Both the position numbers and the translations under genes were made by a program. From Megaustenia siamemsis (Eukaryota > Mollusca > Gastropoda > Stylommatophora > Ariophantidae), in contig JAVIAB010000051.1 of assembly GCA_032433765.1 (NCBI GenBank), positions 149,423,275 to 149,487,274 on the forward strand: a stretch of 64,000 bases of DNA, read 5' to 3'. Below the pieces are notes generated by a model. The model made no database searches and had not been told where the DNA came from. It worked only from the letters and a program-made list of their open reading frames with translations. Every line of letters begins with the position of its first letter. The first letter of the stretch is position 1. Positions 44,621-57,421 of this stretch are shown piece after piece.

Positions 44621-45570
44621 AGAAACAACACTTCTCGCTAGAAACAACACTTCTAATTCTTTTTTTGTTGTTGTTTGTTTTGCGTTCGCCAGCTTTTATC
44701 TCTGACGAAGTCCGTAGAGACTATGAACTGAATTTTGCGTGTTGATCCGTCTTTCCCTGGCAGCCGTGTGCACAGGGGTCACTCGCCGCACAGGCAGATA
44801 ACTCCGTCTTCGGAGGTACTCATATATTTTCCGTCCATTACTAATTGGCGTTTCAAGCCGGGCCTCGCTGCTGAGACCAGGGGTGATTGCCCCAGAGAGA
44901 AATCATAAATAAAAATCACAACTGGTGTTGCCGGGAATTGAACTCACAACCTCTATGTCTCGAGGCCGGCGTCTTGCCTCGAAACTAACCAGTCCCCCAC
45001 TTCTAATAAGAAACGACACTTCTGACTAGAAACAAAACATCTAACTAGACACAACACTTCTCGCTAGAAACAACACTTCTAAATATAAACAACAATTTTA
45101 ACTAGAAACAACACTTATAATTAGAAACAATACTTCTCGCCAGAAACAGCTCTTCTAATTAGAATAACACTTCTGACAAAAAGTAACACTTCTAACTAGA
45201 AACAACATGTCTGCTTAGAAATACCACTTCTGTCAAGAAACAACACTTTTAAAAAGAAATAACACTTCTCTCTACAAAACAACACTTTTAACTGGAAACA
45301 ACACTTCTGACAAAAAATAACACCTCTAACTAGAAGTAACATGTCTCTCTAGAAACAATACATCTAACTAGAAATAACACTTTTGATTAGAAACAACACT
45401 TGTGACCAGAAACAACATTTCAACCTAGAAATAACACTTCTTTCTAGAAACAACACTTCTAGCTAGAAACAACAATTCTGACAAGAAATAACACTTCTGG
45501 TTAAAAACAACACTTTTTACTAGAAACAATACTCCTTATTATAAGCAACACTTTTGACTAGAAACAACAT
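44621..45570. repeat. Degenerate about 20-bp tandem repeat, split by SINE-B
   Basis: Old, diverged units built on ctagaaacaacacttct. Two units precede and about 27 follow the SINE-B insertion. Confidence 0.85.
44658..44997 (-). mobile_element. SINE-B copy 3 (tRNA-derived), complete
   Basis: Reverse-oriented, with a T/G-rich tail at the left (tttttttgttgttgtttg). The body carries ccctggcagccgtgtgcac and gggcctcgctgctgagacc. The inverted tRNA-like head is gggaattgaactcacaacc (B box on the minus strand) with tcgaggccggcgtcttgcc and ccagtccccc. The target-site duplication cacttctaat lies at 44648-44657 and 44998-45007, inside the degenerate array. Confidence 0.88.
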
Positions 45571-45599
45571 TTATCTCAAATGTTTTCAAAGTAAAAAAA

Positions 45600-45885
45600 A
45601 ATTGTTGTTGGGGTCTGGATCCCATTTTCCTGACCGGAACAGACCCCTATAAAAGAAACCAATTTTGGTAAATGACTAGTAAGTCAAACATGGTCTATGT
45701 TAAACCACTAAGTCACTTCACAAGAAAAGGTATGATTACAACACTCGGATGAAAAAAAATTCACAAATAATTAACAATAAAAAACAGAACAATAAACAGC
45801 CCGAAGCAGGATCGAACCCGTACTCCTTGACACAGCGCCTTGTCACCAGAGACAATGCGTTGCGGTACGCCACCACTTAAACAAC
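45600..45885 (-). mobile_element. Probable SINE with tRNA-like head
   Basis: On the minus strand the head reads gtggtggcgtaccgcaacg (A-box side), gtgacaaggcgctgtgtc and gtacgggttcgatcctgc (B box), ending about 45795. The body extends left to about 45600, where ggggtctg (45610-45617) and cagacccc (45640-45647) form an 8-bp inverted repeat. Only one copy is in the window. Confidence 0.5.
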
Positions 45886-45954
45886 CTAAATCAATACTAA
45901 GTTGTCCTGACAAAACCTGATAGGAAGCTCAGAAAGTTGTTAATTGAGCAGAAC

Positions 45955-46078
45955 AATCTTATCACCGGAGGTTCACCACTAGCTGGTGATTTCAAACAAG
46001 AACAAAATTATCACCGGAGGTTCACCACTAGCTGGTGATTTCAAACAAGAACAATATTATCACCCGAAGCTCACCACT
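45955..46078. repeat. 49-bp tandem repeat with internal palindrome, 2.5 units
   Basis: Units start at 45961, 46010 and 46059. Each contains caccactagctggtg, a near-perfect hairpin, between atcacc and ggtgat. Confidence 0.85.
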
Positions 46079-46082
46079 AAAA

Positions 46083-47180
46083 TAAATAAAGTAAGATAAA
46101 TGTGACACTTTCTGATGTAGGATAAATGTGACACTTTCTGATGTAGGATAAATGTGACACTTTCTGATATAGGATAAATGTGACACTTTCTGATGTAGGA
46201 TAAATGTGACACTTTCTAATGTAGGATAAATGTGACACTTTCTGATGTAGGATAAATGTGACACTTTCTGATGTAGGATAAATGTGACACTTTCTGATGT
46301 AAGATAAATGTGACACTTTCTGATGTAGGATAAATGTGACACTTTCCAATGTAAGAAAAATGTGACACTTTCTGATACTATATAAATGTGACACTTTCTT
46401 ATACTAGATAAATGTGACAATTTCTGATACTAGATAAATGTGACACTTTCTGATGCTAGATAAATGTGACACATTCTGATGTAGGATAAATGTGACACTT
46501 TCTGATGCTAGATAAATGTGACGCTTTCTGATGTAGGATAAATGTGATACTTTTTTAATGCTAGATAAATGTGGCACTTTCTGATGCTAGATAAATGTGA
46601 CGCTTTCTGATGTAGGATAAATGTGATACTTTTTTATGCTAGATAAATGCGACACTTCTTATGCTAGATACATGTGACACTTTCTGGTGTAGGATAAATG
46701 TTATACTTTTTTATGTTAGATAAATGTGACACTTTCTGATGTAGGATAAATGTTATACTTTTTAATGCTAGATAAATGTGACACTTTCTGATGTAGGATA
46801 AATGTTATACTTTTTTATGCTAGATAAATGTGACACTTTCTGATGTAGGATAAATGTTATACTTTTTTTATGCTAGATAAATGTGACACTTTCTGATGTA
46901 GGATAAATGTTATACTTTTTTATGCTAGATAAATGTGACACTTTCTGATGCTAGATAAATGTGACACTTTCTAATATAGATAAATGTGACACTTTCTGAT
47001 ACCAGATAAATATGACACTTTCTGACCCAAGATAAATGTCTCACTTTCTGATGCTAGATAAATGTGACACATTTTGATGTAGGATATATGTAGTATTTTC
47101 TAGTGTAATATAAATGTGACACATTTTGATGTAGGATATATGTCGTATTTTCTAGTGTAATATAAATGTGACACATTTTG
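46083..47180. repeat. 26-bp minisatellite, about 42 units
   Basis: Core gataaatgtgacactttctg with atgtag or atgcta junctions. The first ten units are homogeneous (atgtag). From 46550 a two-unit alternation with gttatacttttttatgcta appears, a 52-bp dimer. The right end decays. Confidence 0.94.
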
Positions 47181-47839
47181 ATGTCAAATACTCAATTTTC
47201 AACCACGATTTATTGCATGACAAATTAAGCTTCAACTTCCGTTAATCAACTTCAACGTTCTATTTAATTAATTCTGTACCGGTCCAATCTCTAATCTTAT
47301 AAGAAAGACAACTAAAATATGAACGACAAAGAGCTGAGCGATTAATGCGTGAAAGTGATAGAAGATTGCCAAGCATCTGGAGACCTACAGTGAGAAAATA
47401 ACTTACCTGGCTGCAGGCTTTCCGACATTTCTCATTTCTCACGATAGAGCAGCAAGCGGGAACTTAAGAGAATAAAAAAAAAACACATACTTGGTTAGAG
47501 CACAGGCCACGGAACAAATATTCGTCTGTAAATTTCAACATAATTACCATGTTATTAGACCGAAAAGCAACGAAACAAAACATGAGTTCTAAACTGCATC
47601 ATCATCATTTTTATGTTGGAGGCATGTAGAGGAAAATAAAAATATTATAAATTGTATTCTTAAATATTGTCAAGATGGTTACTTTAGCACTCAAAACACA
47701 AGATTTGTTGTGTAGGAATTAATGCTAACTTTCTCTGCTCAATGCGATGTACAGTGGAAGAATCATATAAAGACGATAGCACGCGAACCTTAATTATCTG
47801 GAGTGTGTAACATACCATTTATAGCGTATTTAAGAAATA
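47181..47839. other. No recognisable feature
   Basis: AT-rich. Only one 60-codon frame (47260-47442, minus), without resemblance to anything I know. Confidence 0.45.
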
Positions 47840-49255
47840 AATCATCTAAAGACTATAATACATTATGAAATGATCATCTAAAGAATGTAATTCATTGTGA
47901 TAGATTCATCTAAAGACTTTACAGCACAATGAAAGAATCATCTAAAGACTTTGCAGCACAATGAACGAATCGTCTAAAGACTTTAAATCACAATGAAAGA
48001 ATCATCTAAAGACGTTAAATCACAATGAAAGAATCATCTAAAGACGTTAAATCACAATGAAAGAATCATCTAAAGACTTTACAGCACAATGAAAGATTCA
48101 TCTAAAGAATTTACAGCACAATGAAAGATTCATCTAAAGACTTTACAGCACAATGAAAGATTCATCTAAAGACTTTACAGCACAATGAACGAATCATCTA
48201 AAGACTTTAAAACACAATGAAAGAATCATCTAAAGACTTTAAATCACAATGAAAGAATCATCTAAAGACTTTAAATCACAATGAAAGAATCATCTAAAGA
48301 CGTTAAATCACAATGAAAGAATCATCTAAAGACGTTAAATCACAATGAAAGAATCATCTAAAGACGTTTAATCACAATGAAAGAATCATCTAAAGACGTT
48401 AAATCACAATGAAAGAATCATCTAAAGAGGTTAAATCACAATGAAAGAATCATCTAAAGACTTTACAGCACAATGAAAGATTCATCTAAAGACTTTACAG
48501 CACAATGAAAGATTCATCTAAAGACTTTACAGCACAATGAAAGAATCATCTAAAGACTTTACAGCACAATGAAAGAATCATCTAAAGACTTTACAACACA
48601 ATGAAAGATTCATCTAAAGACTTTACAACACAATGCAAGAATCATCTAAAGACTTTACAGCACAATGAAAGATTCATCTAAAGACTTTACAACACAATGA
48701 AAGATTCATCTAAAGACTTTACAGCACAATGAAAGAATCATCTAAAGACTTTACAACACAATGAAAGATTCATCTAAAGACTTTACAACACAATAAAAGA
48801 ATCATCTAAAGACTTTACAACACAATGAAAGATTCATCTAAAGACTTTACAGCACAATGAAAGAATCATCTAAAGACTTTACAGCACAATGAAAGATTCA
48901 TCTAAAGACTTTACAGCACAATGAACGAATCATCTAAAGACTTTACAACACAATGAACGAATCATCTAAAGACTTTACAACACAATGAACGAATCATCTA
49001 AAGACTTTACAACACAATGAAAGAATCATCTAAAGACTTAACAGCACAATGAACGAATCATCTAAAGACTTTACAACACAATGAAAGAATCATCTAAAGA
49101 CTTAACAGCACAATGAACGAATCATCTAAAGACTTTACAGCACAATGAACGAATCATCTAAAGACTTTACAACACAATGAAAGAATCATCTAAAGACTTT
49201 ACAACACAATGAACGAATCATCTAAAGACTAATGCATTACGAAGGAAACATCTAC
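47840..49255. repeat. 32-bp minisatellite, about 43 units
   Basis: Core agaatcatctaaagacttta with cagcacaatga, caacacaatga or aatcacaatga. The aatcac class clusters at 47980-48060 and 48240-48450, the cagcac class elsewhere, consistent with local block duplication. Confidence 0.95.
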
Positions 49256-49611
49256 AAATCTAATGTACTTTGAAAAAATAATTATGAACAGACTATAATG
49301 TACCAAGAAAAATTTATCTGGACAAATTAAGAAATTATTAGCAGGAAAAAAAATATATTTGACCAGTGGAAAACAGGTTTGACTTATTTTCTATTTGTCG
49401 GAGCTGACATTACATTATTGTATAGTAAATGTGGTTGTTTTCAGCAGATGACATGTTCCAGTAGCTCGCTGCTTGTGCACGCATATAGCTTGTCTTTCTC
49501 TGTTATGGTGCCTATTTGTTCGGTGCTGAACTCGGAATTGATCCAATGTCATGAAAGCGGCTTCATCAATAGTCGTGTAGGTATCTGATGTTAAATCGTT
49601 AGGGTTTTTCG
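49256..49611. other. No recognisable feature
   Basis: One 69-codon plus frame and a 74-codon minus frame overlap here. Neither resembles a known family. Confidence 0.4.
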
Positions 49612-52600
49612 TCATCATCCATGTCAAGTCATCATCCATGTCAAGTCGTCATCCATGTCAAGTCATCATCCATGACAAGTCATCATTCTTGTCAAGTCAT
49701 CATCCATGTCAAGTCATCATCCATGTCAAGTCGTCATCCATATCAAGTCATCATCCATGTCAAGTCGTCATCCATGTCAAGTCATCATCCATGTCAAGTC
49801 ATCATCCATGTCAAGTCGTCATCCATGTCAAGTCATCATCCATGACAAGTCATCATTCTTGTCAAGTCGTCATCCATGTCAAGTCGTCATCCATGTCAAG
49901 TCATCATCCATGTCAAGTCATCATCCATGTCAAGTCATCATTCATGTCAAGTCATCATCCATGACAAGTCATCATCCATGACAAGTCATCATCCATGTCA
50001 AGTCATCATCCATGACAAGTCATCATCCATGTCATGTCATCATTCATGTCAAGTCATCATCCATGTCAAGTCATCATCCATGTCAAGTCATCATCCGTGA
50101 CAAGTCATCATCCATGTCAAGTCATCATCCATGTCAAGTCATCATCCATGACAAGTCATTATCCATGACAAGTCGTCATCCATGTCAAATCGTCATCACT
50201 GTCAAGCCTTCATTCATGTCAAGCCTTCATTCATGTCAAGTCATCATTCATGTCAAGCCTTCATTCATGTCAAGTCATCATTCATGTCAAGCCTTCATTC
50301 ATGTCAAGTCATCATTCATGCCAAGCCTTCATTCATGTCAAGTCATCATTCATGTCAAGTCTTTATTCATGTCAAGTCAAGTCATCATTCATGTCCAGCC
50401 TTCATTCATGTCAAGTCATCATTCATGTCAAGCCTTCATTCATGTCAAGTCATCATTCATGTCAAGCCTTCATTCATGTCAAGCCTTCATTCATGCCAAG
50501 CCTTAATTCATGTCAAGCCTTCATTCATGTCAAGTCATCATTCATGTCAAGCCTTCATTCATGTCAAGCCTTCATTCATGTCAAGTCATCATTCATGTCA
50601 AGTCATGATTCATGTCAAGCCTTCATTCATGTCAAGCCTTCATTCATGTCAAGTCATCATTCATATCAAGTCATCATTCATGTCAAGCCTTCATTCATGT
50701 CAAGCCATCATTCATGTCAAGCCTTCATTCATGTCAAGCCTTCATTCATGTCAAGCCTTCATTCATGTCAAGTCATCATTCATGTCAAGTCATCATTCAT
50801 GTCAAGCCTTCATTCATGTCAAGCCTTCATTCATGTCAAGCCTTCATTCACGTCAAGTCATCATTCATGTCAAGCCTTCATTCATGTCAAGTCATCATTC
50901 ATGTCAAGCCTTCATTCATGTCAAGCCTTCATTCATGTCAAGCCTTCATTCATGTCAAGTCATTATTCATGTCAAGCCTTCATTCATGTCAAGTCATCAT
51001 TCATGTCAAGCCTTCATTCATGTCAAGCCTTCATTCATGTCAAGCCTTCATTCATGTCAAGTCATCATTCATGTCAAGCCTTCATTCATGTCAAGCCTTC
51101 ATTCATGTCAAGCCTTCATCCATGTCAAGTCAGCATCCATGACAAGTCATTATCCATGACAAGTCGTTATCCATGTCAAATCGTGATCACTGTCAAGCCT
51201 TCATTCATGTCAAGCCTTCATTCATGTCAAGCCTTCATCCATGACAAGTCATTATCCATGACAAGTCGTCATCCATGTTAAATCGTCATCACTGTCAAGC
51301 CTTCATTCATGTCAAGCCATCATTCATGTCAAGCCTTCATTCGTGTAAAGTCATCATTCATGTCAAGTCTTCATTCATGTCAAGTCATCATTCATGTCAA
51401 GTCTTCATTCATGTCAAGTCATCATTCATGTCAAGCCTTCATTCATGTCAAGTCATCATTCATGTCAAGCCTTCATTCATGTCAAGTCATCATTCATGTC
51501 AAGCCTTCATTCATGTCAAGTCATCATTCATGTCAAGCCTTCGTTCATGTCAAGCCTTCATTCATGTCAAGTCATCATTCATGTTAAGTCATCATTCATG
51601 TCAAGTCATCATTCATGTCAAGTCATCATTCATGTCAAGCCTTCATTCATGTCAAGCCTTCATTCATGTCAAGTCATCATTCATGTCAAGCCTTCATTCA
51701 TGTCAAGTCTTTATTCATGTCAAGTCTTCATTCATGTCAAGCCTTCATTCATATCAAGTCTTCATTCATGTCAAGCCTTCATTCATGTCAAGTCATCATT
51801 CATGTCAAGTCTTCATTCATGTCATGTCTTCATTCAGGTCAAGTCTTCATTCATGTCAAGCCTTCATTCATGTCAAGCCTTCATTCATGTCAAGCCATCA
51901 TTCATGTCAAGCCTTCATTCATGCCAAGCCTTCATTCATGTCAAGTCATCATTCATGTCAAGCCTTCATCCATGTCACGTCATCATCCATGACAAGTCAT
52001 TATCCATGACAAGTCGTCATCCATGTCAAGCCATCATTCATGTCAAGCCTTCATTCATGTCAAGTCATCATTCATGTCAAGCCTTCATTCATGTCATGTC
52101 ATCATTCATGTCAAGCCTTCATTCATGTCAAGTCATCATTCATGTCAAGCCTTCATTCATGTCAAGTCATCATTCATGTCAAGCCTTCATTCATGTCAAG
52201 TCATCATTCATGTCAAGCCATCATTCATGTCAAGCCTTCATTCATGTCATGTCATCATTCATGTCAATCTTTCATTCATGTCAAGTCATCATTCATGTCA
52301 AGCCTTCATTCATGTCAAGTCATCATTCATGTCAAGCCATCATTCATGTCAAGTCATCATTCATGTCAAGCCTTCATTCATGTCAAGTCATCATTCATGT
52401 CAAGCCATCATTCATGTCAAGCCTTCATTCATGTCAAGTCATCATTCATGTCAAGCTTTCATTCATGTCAAGTCATCATTCATGTCAAGCCTTCATTCAT
52501 GTCAAGTCATCATTCATGTCAAGCCTTCATTCATGTCAAGTCATCATTCATGTCAAGCCTTCATTCATGTCAAGTCATCATTCATGTCAAGCCATCATTC

Positions 52601-53811
52601 ATGTCAAGCCTTCATTCATGTCAAGCCATCATTCATGTCAAGCCTTTATTCATGTCAAGCCTTCATTCATGTCAAGCCTTCATTCATGTCAAGCCTTCAT
52701 TCATGTCAAGCCTTCATTCATGTCAAGCCATCATTCATGTCAAGCCTTCATTCATGTCAAGCCATCATTCATGTCAAGCCTTCATTCATGTCAAGCCTTC
52801 ATTCATGTCAAGCCTTCATTCATGTCAAGCCTTCATTCATGTCAAGCCTTCATTCATGTCAAGCCTTCATTCATGTCAAGCCATCATTCATGTCAAGCCT
52901 TCATTCATGTCAAGCCATCATTCAAGTCAAGCCTTCATTCATGTCAAGCCTTCATTCATGTCAAGCCTTCATTCATGTCAAGCCTTCATTCATGTCAAGC
53001 CTTCATTCATGTCAAGCCTTCATTCATGTCAAGCCTTCATTCATGTCAAGCCATCATTCATGTCAAGCCTTCATTCATATGAAGCCATCATTCATGTCAA
53101 GCCTTCATTCATGTCAAGTTATCATTCATGTCAAGCCTTCATTCATGTCAAGCCTTCATTCATGTCAAGCCTTCATTCATGTCAAGCCATCATTCATGTC
53201 AAGCCTTCATTCATGTCAAGCCTTCATTCATGTCAAGCCTTCATTCATGTCAAGCCTTCATTCATGTCAAGTCTTCATTCATGTCAAGCCATCATTCATG
53301 TCAAGCCTTCATTCATGTCAAGCCATCATTCATGTCAAGCCTTCATTCATGTCAAGCCTCCATTCATGTCAAGCCTTCATTCATGTCAAGCCTTCATTCA
53401 TGTCAAGCCTTCATTCATGTCAAGCCTTCATTCATGTCAAGTCATCATTCATGTCAAGCCTTGATTCATGTCAAGCCTTCATTCATGTCAAGCCTTCATT
53501 CATGTCAAGCCTTCATTCATGTCAAGCCATCATTCATGTCAAGCCTTCATTCATGTAAAGTCATCATTCATGTCAAGCCTTCATTCATGTAAAGTCATCA
53601 TCCATGACAAGTCATCATTCATGTCAAGCCTTCATTCATGTCAAGTCATCATTCATGTCAAGTCATCATTCATGTCAAGTCATCATTCATGTCAAGTCAT
53701 CATTCATGTCAAGCCTTCATTAATATCAAGCCTTCATTCATGTCAAGCCTTCATTCATGTCAAGTCATCATTTATGTCAAGCCTTCATTCATGTCAAGTC
53801 TTTATTCATGT
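49612..53811. repeat. 17-bp minisatellite, about 247 units, 4.2 kb
   Basis: The left 570 bp consists of catcatccatgtcaagt. From about 50195 the unit is cattcatgtcaagc(c)tt- or cattcatgtcaagtcat-type. Since 17 is not divisible by 3 and the unit has no stop in any plus frame, all three plus frames are open over long spans, giving a 17-residue repeat (MSSHHSCQAFIHVKPSF). Short islands of the older ccatgacaagtcattat type at 50150-50200, 51120-51290 and 51965-52030 punctuate it at intervals of about 0.8-1.1 kb. Confidence 0.97.
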
Positions 53812-53859
53812 TAGAGGTCCTTTCTAACTAAAGGATAAATTCCCCTTTTCGTTTAACCT

Positions 53860-54115
53860 TAAATGGGCGTAAAATAGACGTAGATGCGTTCTGTTGCTCA
53901 GTTGTTTACAGCTAACTGCGACAATCTTCACTCTTCGACCCAATACATTCGACTCCAGGAAGGCAATTTTGGGTACCGGGTTTTTTCTTCTTTTCAATCT
54001 TCACTTGATCAGTTAGATTTGTTTATTCTCAGGACTTCTAACGTGAAGTTGGAGTAGTTTCCTGGTTCAAGCAGTCAGCTATGTGTTGTTGACTACTTCT
54101 GAGTGTCTGTCATCG
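53860..54115 (+). repeat. Interspersed repeat C, diverged copy 4
   Basis: Blocks aaatgggcgtaaaatagacg, cttcgacccaatacattcg, gactccaggaaggca and tgggtaccgggttttttc correspond in order to the copy at 17098-17455, much diverged. Confidence 0.5.
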
Positions 54116-54253
54116 AGGCAAGTTATTACATGGACAAGGGGGATGATAATAGTAACTTTTGAGATAAGATCGCCCTGCTTTAATTATTGTTCGAAAATAA
54201 CATCTTAGATTATTAAACATCGTAATGTGCAGGTTCTCAACTTCTGGCTGGGA

Positions 54254-54600
54254 TCATCATCATCAGGTCGCATGTCCTTTACAGAACTTTGCATTCATCA
54301 CAGCCCGTTTGTGGATAATCCAAAAAATACCAAAGATTTCTGTCTCTAGCCAGATTTCCCACTTCTTTTTGGTGTCATGTTCAAGGTCCCCTTGTTGTCT
54401 TGAAACCACCTTGTTCTTGGTCTGCCCCTGATGCGTCGTCCAGGAACCATACCTTCCATTACTGTTCTTCCAGCCTGCAGTCTTTTGTCGTGGCCATAAT
54501 ATTTTCGTAGCAGAATTGTGTTTATTATAAACCAGTTCATTTTAACATTTAAATCTTGTAATGTCTTCATTGCTCTTGTTCATTATCCAAGGTATCTTAA
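54254..54600 (-). pseudogene. LINE RT C-terminal remnant
   Basis: The minus strand reads MKTLQDLNVKMNWFIINTIL, a KYYGHDKRLQAGRTVMEGMV block and PGRRIRGRPRTRWFQDNKG (74 codons, 54346-54570). It then continues frameshifted to a catcatcatc tail (TGATGATGATG on the minus strand) near 54254. The GHxxR and GRPRTRW blocks define it as a LINE C-terminus of yet another lineage. Confidence 0.7.
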
Positions 54601-54669
54601 GGATTTTCCTGTAGTATTTTGTTTTGAATGAATACATTTTCTTCCTTTGTCTCGGTTCACAATTTAATC

Positions 54670-54905
54670 ATGTCATCATCATCATCAAGTACCGGGCCTA
54701 CTGGCGTAGGTGATCATGTCTCTCCACAATTTTCCATCTCGGCAGCTATTTATCATTTCTGTTGTTGACCTTCTGCTAAGCCATTCTCTTAAGCTGTCTG
54801 TTATTTTTTCTCTTTGCTACCCTGTATGTCTTCGTCCCTCAATTTTTCCAGTTGTACTCTCAACATTCTTCTGTAAAACCACATTTCTACAGACTCCGGT
54901 GATTT
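54670..54905 (-). pseudogene. LINE 3'-end remnant
   Basis: Minus-strand reading: VVLQKNVESTTGKIEG, RRHTG then stop, REKITDSLREWLSRRSTTEM, SCRDGKLWRDMITYA and the tail catcatcatcatcaag at 54674-54689. It is the same family as 9240-9580. Confidence 0.65.
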
Positions 54906-55377
54906 AATCATGTAAGTTTCCTATAATCTACGAAACAAAACAACAAGCTTTCTGAAACTACACAGAGATCGTCGCCGGTGTTGTTGAGTTCGTGCTTGGT
55001 GTTGACGTCTTCAAGAGTGACCAGAAATTGGGCTATATAATTAATGAGCTTATTCGAGCACATTAATGAATGCCCTGTACATGATAATAATTAATGAGCT
55101 TATTCGAGCACCTTATTGAATGTTTAGTACATAAGAATTACATTGTTGTTTTCTCTTGCATTAAAACAATCTTCATTAACACCATCTTCATTAACACGAT
55201 TTTCATTAACACCATCTTCATTAACAAATGACAATGTCCTTCAGAATTCTGATATTCCTGGCAACACAGAAAGATCTGAGAGCAGAGCACGATCTTCGTA
55301 ACACCGGCGAAGAGAATCTCAAGAAATAATTAGAAAACAAGAAATCATAATAATTATTGTGATGCTACATTACTTTT
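54906..55377. other. No gene; two short tandem duplications
   Basis: A segment of about 50 bp (attaatgagcttattcgagc) occurs twice at 55037-55130. A short unit (cattaacaccatctt) occurs about four times at 55170-55228. Confidence 0.6.
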
Positions 55378-55631
55378 AGCCGCGATAGCTCACTGGTTAG
55401 TGAACTGGACTACAAAGGACAAGAGGTCAGGTTCGATCCTGATCGTCGGCTTCCCTGGTTCACCCTGCCTGAAATGGGTACCGGTTTTTTTATATGGGAA
55501 CTTAAAGCGGCACGGGCGTAATACCGACCACATTACCACAAAAATCATGTGCCGAATAAAAATTTTGGTCACTAACATTATAGTCCCTATACGTCACTTG
55601 GCGTGACGGGGTTCTTTACTTTTTACTTACT
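55378..55631 (+). mobile_element. SINE-A copy 9
   Basis: Begins agccgcgatagctcactgg, lacking the first three bases of the consensus head, and runs to tcacttggcgtgacggggttc. It has a short deletion (gaaggtctgt missing after gtgcc near 55555). No clear target-site duplication. Confidence 0.85.
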
Positions 55632-56171
55632 TAAATTTCTTTTCATTTGTAAGTTTTTAACCCGGGCAAGGGTATACGGCCTACACTCTTCGATTTTCAA
55701 CTACAAAGGGATCTTTTACCTGCTCGGCTTGAACATGAAACCTTCAATTTATCATCCGCATCAGTTTGGAATAGGTACTTAACACCATCAAAACCTGAGA
55801 CCTCAACACCCCCGCCCCCTCCACTTTACTAGACAACAGATCACTGCGCGGCTACATCCTAAATTACCAGCTGCTACATCTCCTATCCATAATGTAACTT
55901 TATCAATCTACCCACGAAATAAATGTTACTTATAATTACGAGTATTTAAAAGGCAAGATGTTTATCTTAGTTCAAACGCAAGAGGTCAGAGGTCAACGCT
56001 TCAAATAGTTGGTGTACAGTTACAATACTGGACGTTCCATTTATCGTGATGTCATCTGAATTGACATTCTTATTAAAGAAGTTTTGTGAACAAAAGACAA
56101 GACGAGGCACAGAAAGAGGGCTTGGATACCTGCTCTGATTTAATAAGAGAATTGAGATCTGGAACTTTCAA
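55632..56171. other. No recognisable feature
   Basis: Mixed sequence with no gene or repeat visible. Confidence 0.45.
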
Positions 56172-57421
56172 ATGACAGCAATGTTTGAGTAAATAGATGA
56201 CAGTAATGTTTGAGTAAATAGATGACAGTAATGTTTGAGTAAATAGATGACAGTAATGTTTGAGTAAATAGGTGACAGTAATGTTTGAGTAAATAGATGA
56301 CAGTAATGTTTGAGTAAATAGATGACAGTAATGTTTGAGTAAATGGATGACAAAAATGTTTGAGTAAATAGATGACAGTAATGTTTGAGTAAATGGATGA
56401 CAAAAATGTTTGAGTAAATTGGTGACAAAAATGTTTGAGTAAATGGATGACAAAAATGTTTGAGTAAATGGATGAAAAAATTGTTTGAGTAAATGGATGA
56501 CAAAAATGTTTGAGTAAATGGATGACAAAAGTGTTTGAGTAAATGAATGACAAAAATGTTTGAGTAAATGGATGACAAAATGTTTGAGTAAATGGATGAC
56601 AAAAGTGTTTGAGTAAATGGATGACAAAAATGTTTGAGTAAATAGATAACAGTAATTTTTCAGTAAATGGATGACAAAAATGTTTGAGTAAATAGATAAC
56701 AGTAATTTTTCAGTAAATGGATGACAAAAATGTTTGAGTAAATAGATAACAGCAATTTTTCAGTAAATGGATGACAAAAATGTTTGAGTAAATAGATGAC
56801 AAAAATGTTTGAGTAAATAGATGACAAAAATGTTTGAGTAAATGGATGACAAAAATGTTTGAGTAAATAGATAACAGTAATTTTTCAGTAAATCGATGAC
56901 AAAATTGTTTGAGTAAATAGATAACAGTAATTTTTCAGTAAATGGATGACAAAAATGTTTGAGTAAATAGATGACAAAAATGTTTGAGAAATGGATGACA
57001 AAAATGTTTGAGTAAATGGATGACAAAAATGTTTGAGTAAATAGATAACAGTAATTTTTCAGTAAATGGATGACAAAATTGTTTGAGTAAATAGATAACA
57101 GTAATTTTTCAGTAAATGGACGACAAAAATGTTTGAGTAATTAGATGACAAAAATGTTTGAGTAAATAGATGACAAAAATGTTTGAGTAAATAGATAACA
57201 GTAATTTTTCAGTAAATGGATGACAAAAATGTTTGAGTAAATGGATGACAAAAATGTTTGAGTAAATAGATAACAGTAATTTTTCAGTAAATGGATGACA
57301 ATAATGTTTGAGTAAATAGATGACAAAAATGTTTGAGTAAATAGATGACACAAATGTTTGAGTAAATGGATGACAAAAATGTTTGAGTAAATGGATGACA
57401 AAAGTGTTTGAGTAAATGGAT
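56172..57421. repeat. 25-bp minisatellite, about 50 units, with a higher-order pattern
   Basis: Core gacaaaaatgtttgagtaaa. Two main variants, gacagtaatgtttgagtaaa on the left and an aacagtaatttttcagtaaa form from 56640 onward. The latter recurs every 50 to 100 bp next to the standard unit, so dimers or larger blocks were duplicated. The minus strand is open in several frames (CHPFTQTFL). Confidence 0.95.

Noticed and set aside
43175..44650. 491- and 454-codon minus-strand frames of NPSLH and ILVYT repeats, and the plus-strand CRLGL frames
   Set aside because: They are a consequence of the 15-bp unit. Frames overlap on both strands and variants do not respect any one frame.
49621..53827. Many overlapping plus-strand frames up to 562 codons
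   Set aside because: They come from the 17-bp array, where each frame spells the same peptide. Treating them as genes would count one repeat many times.
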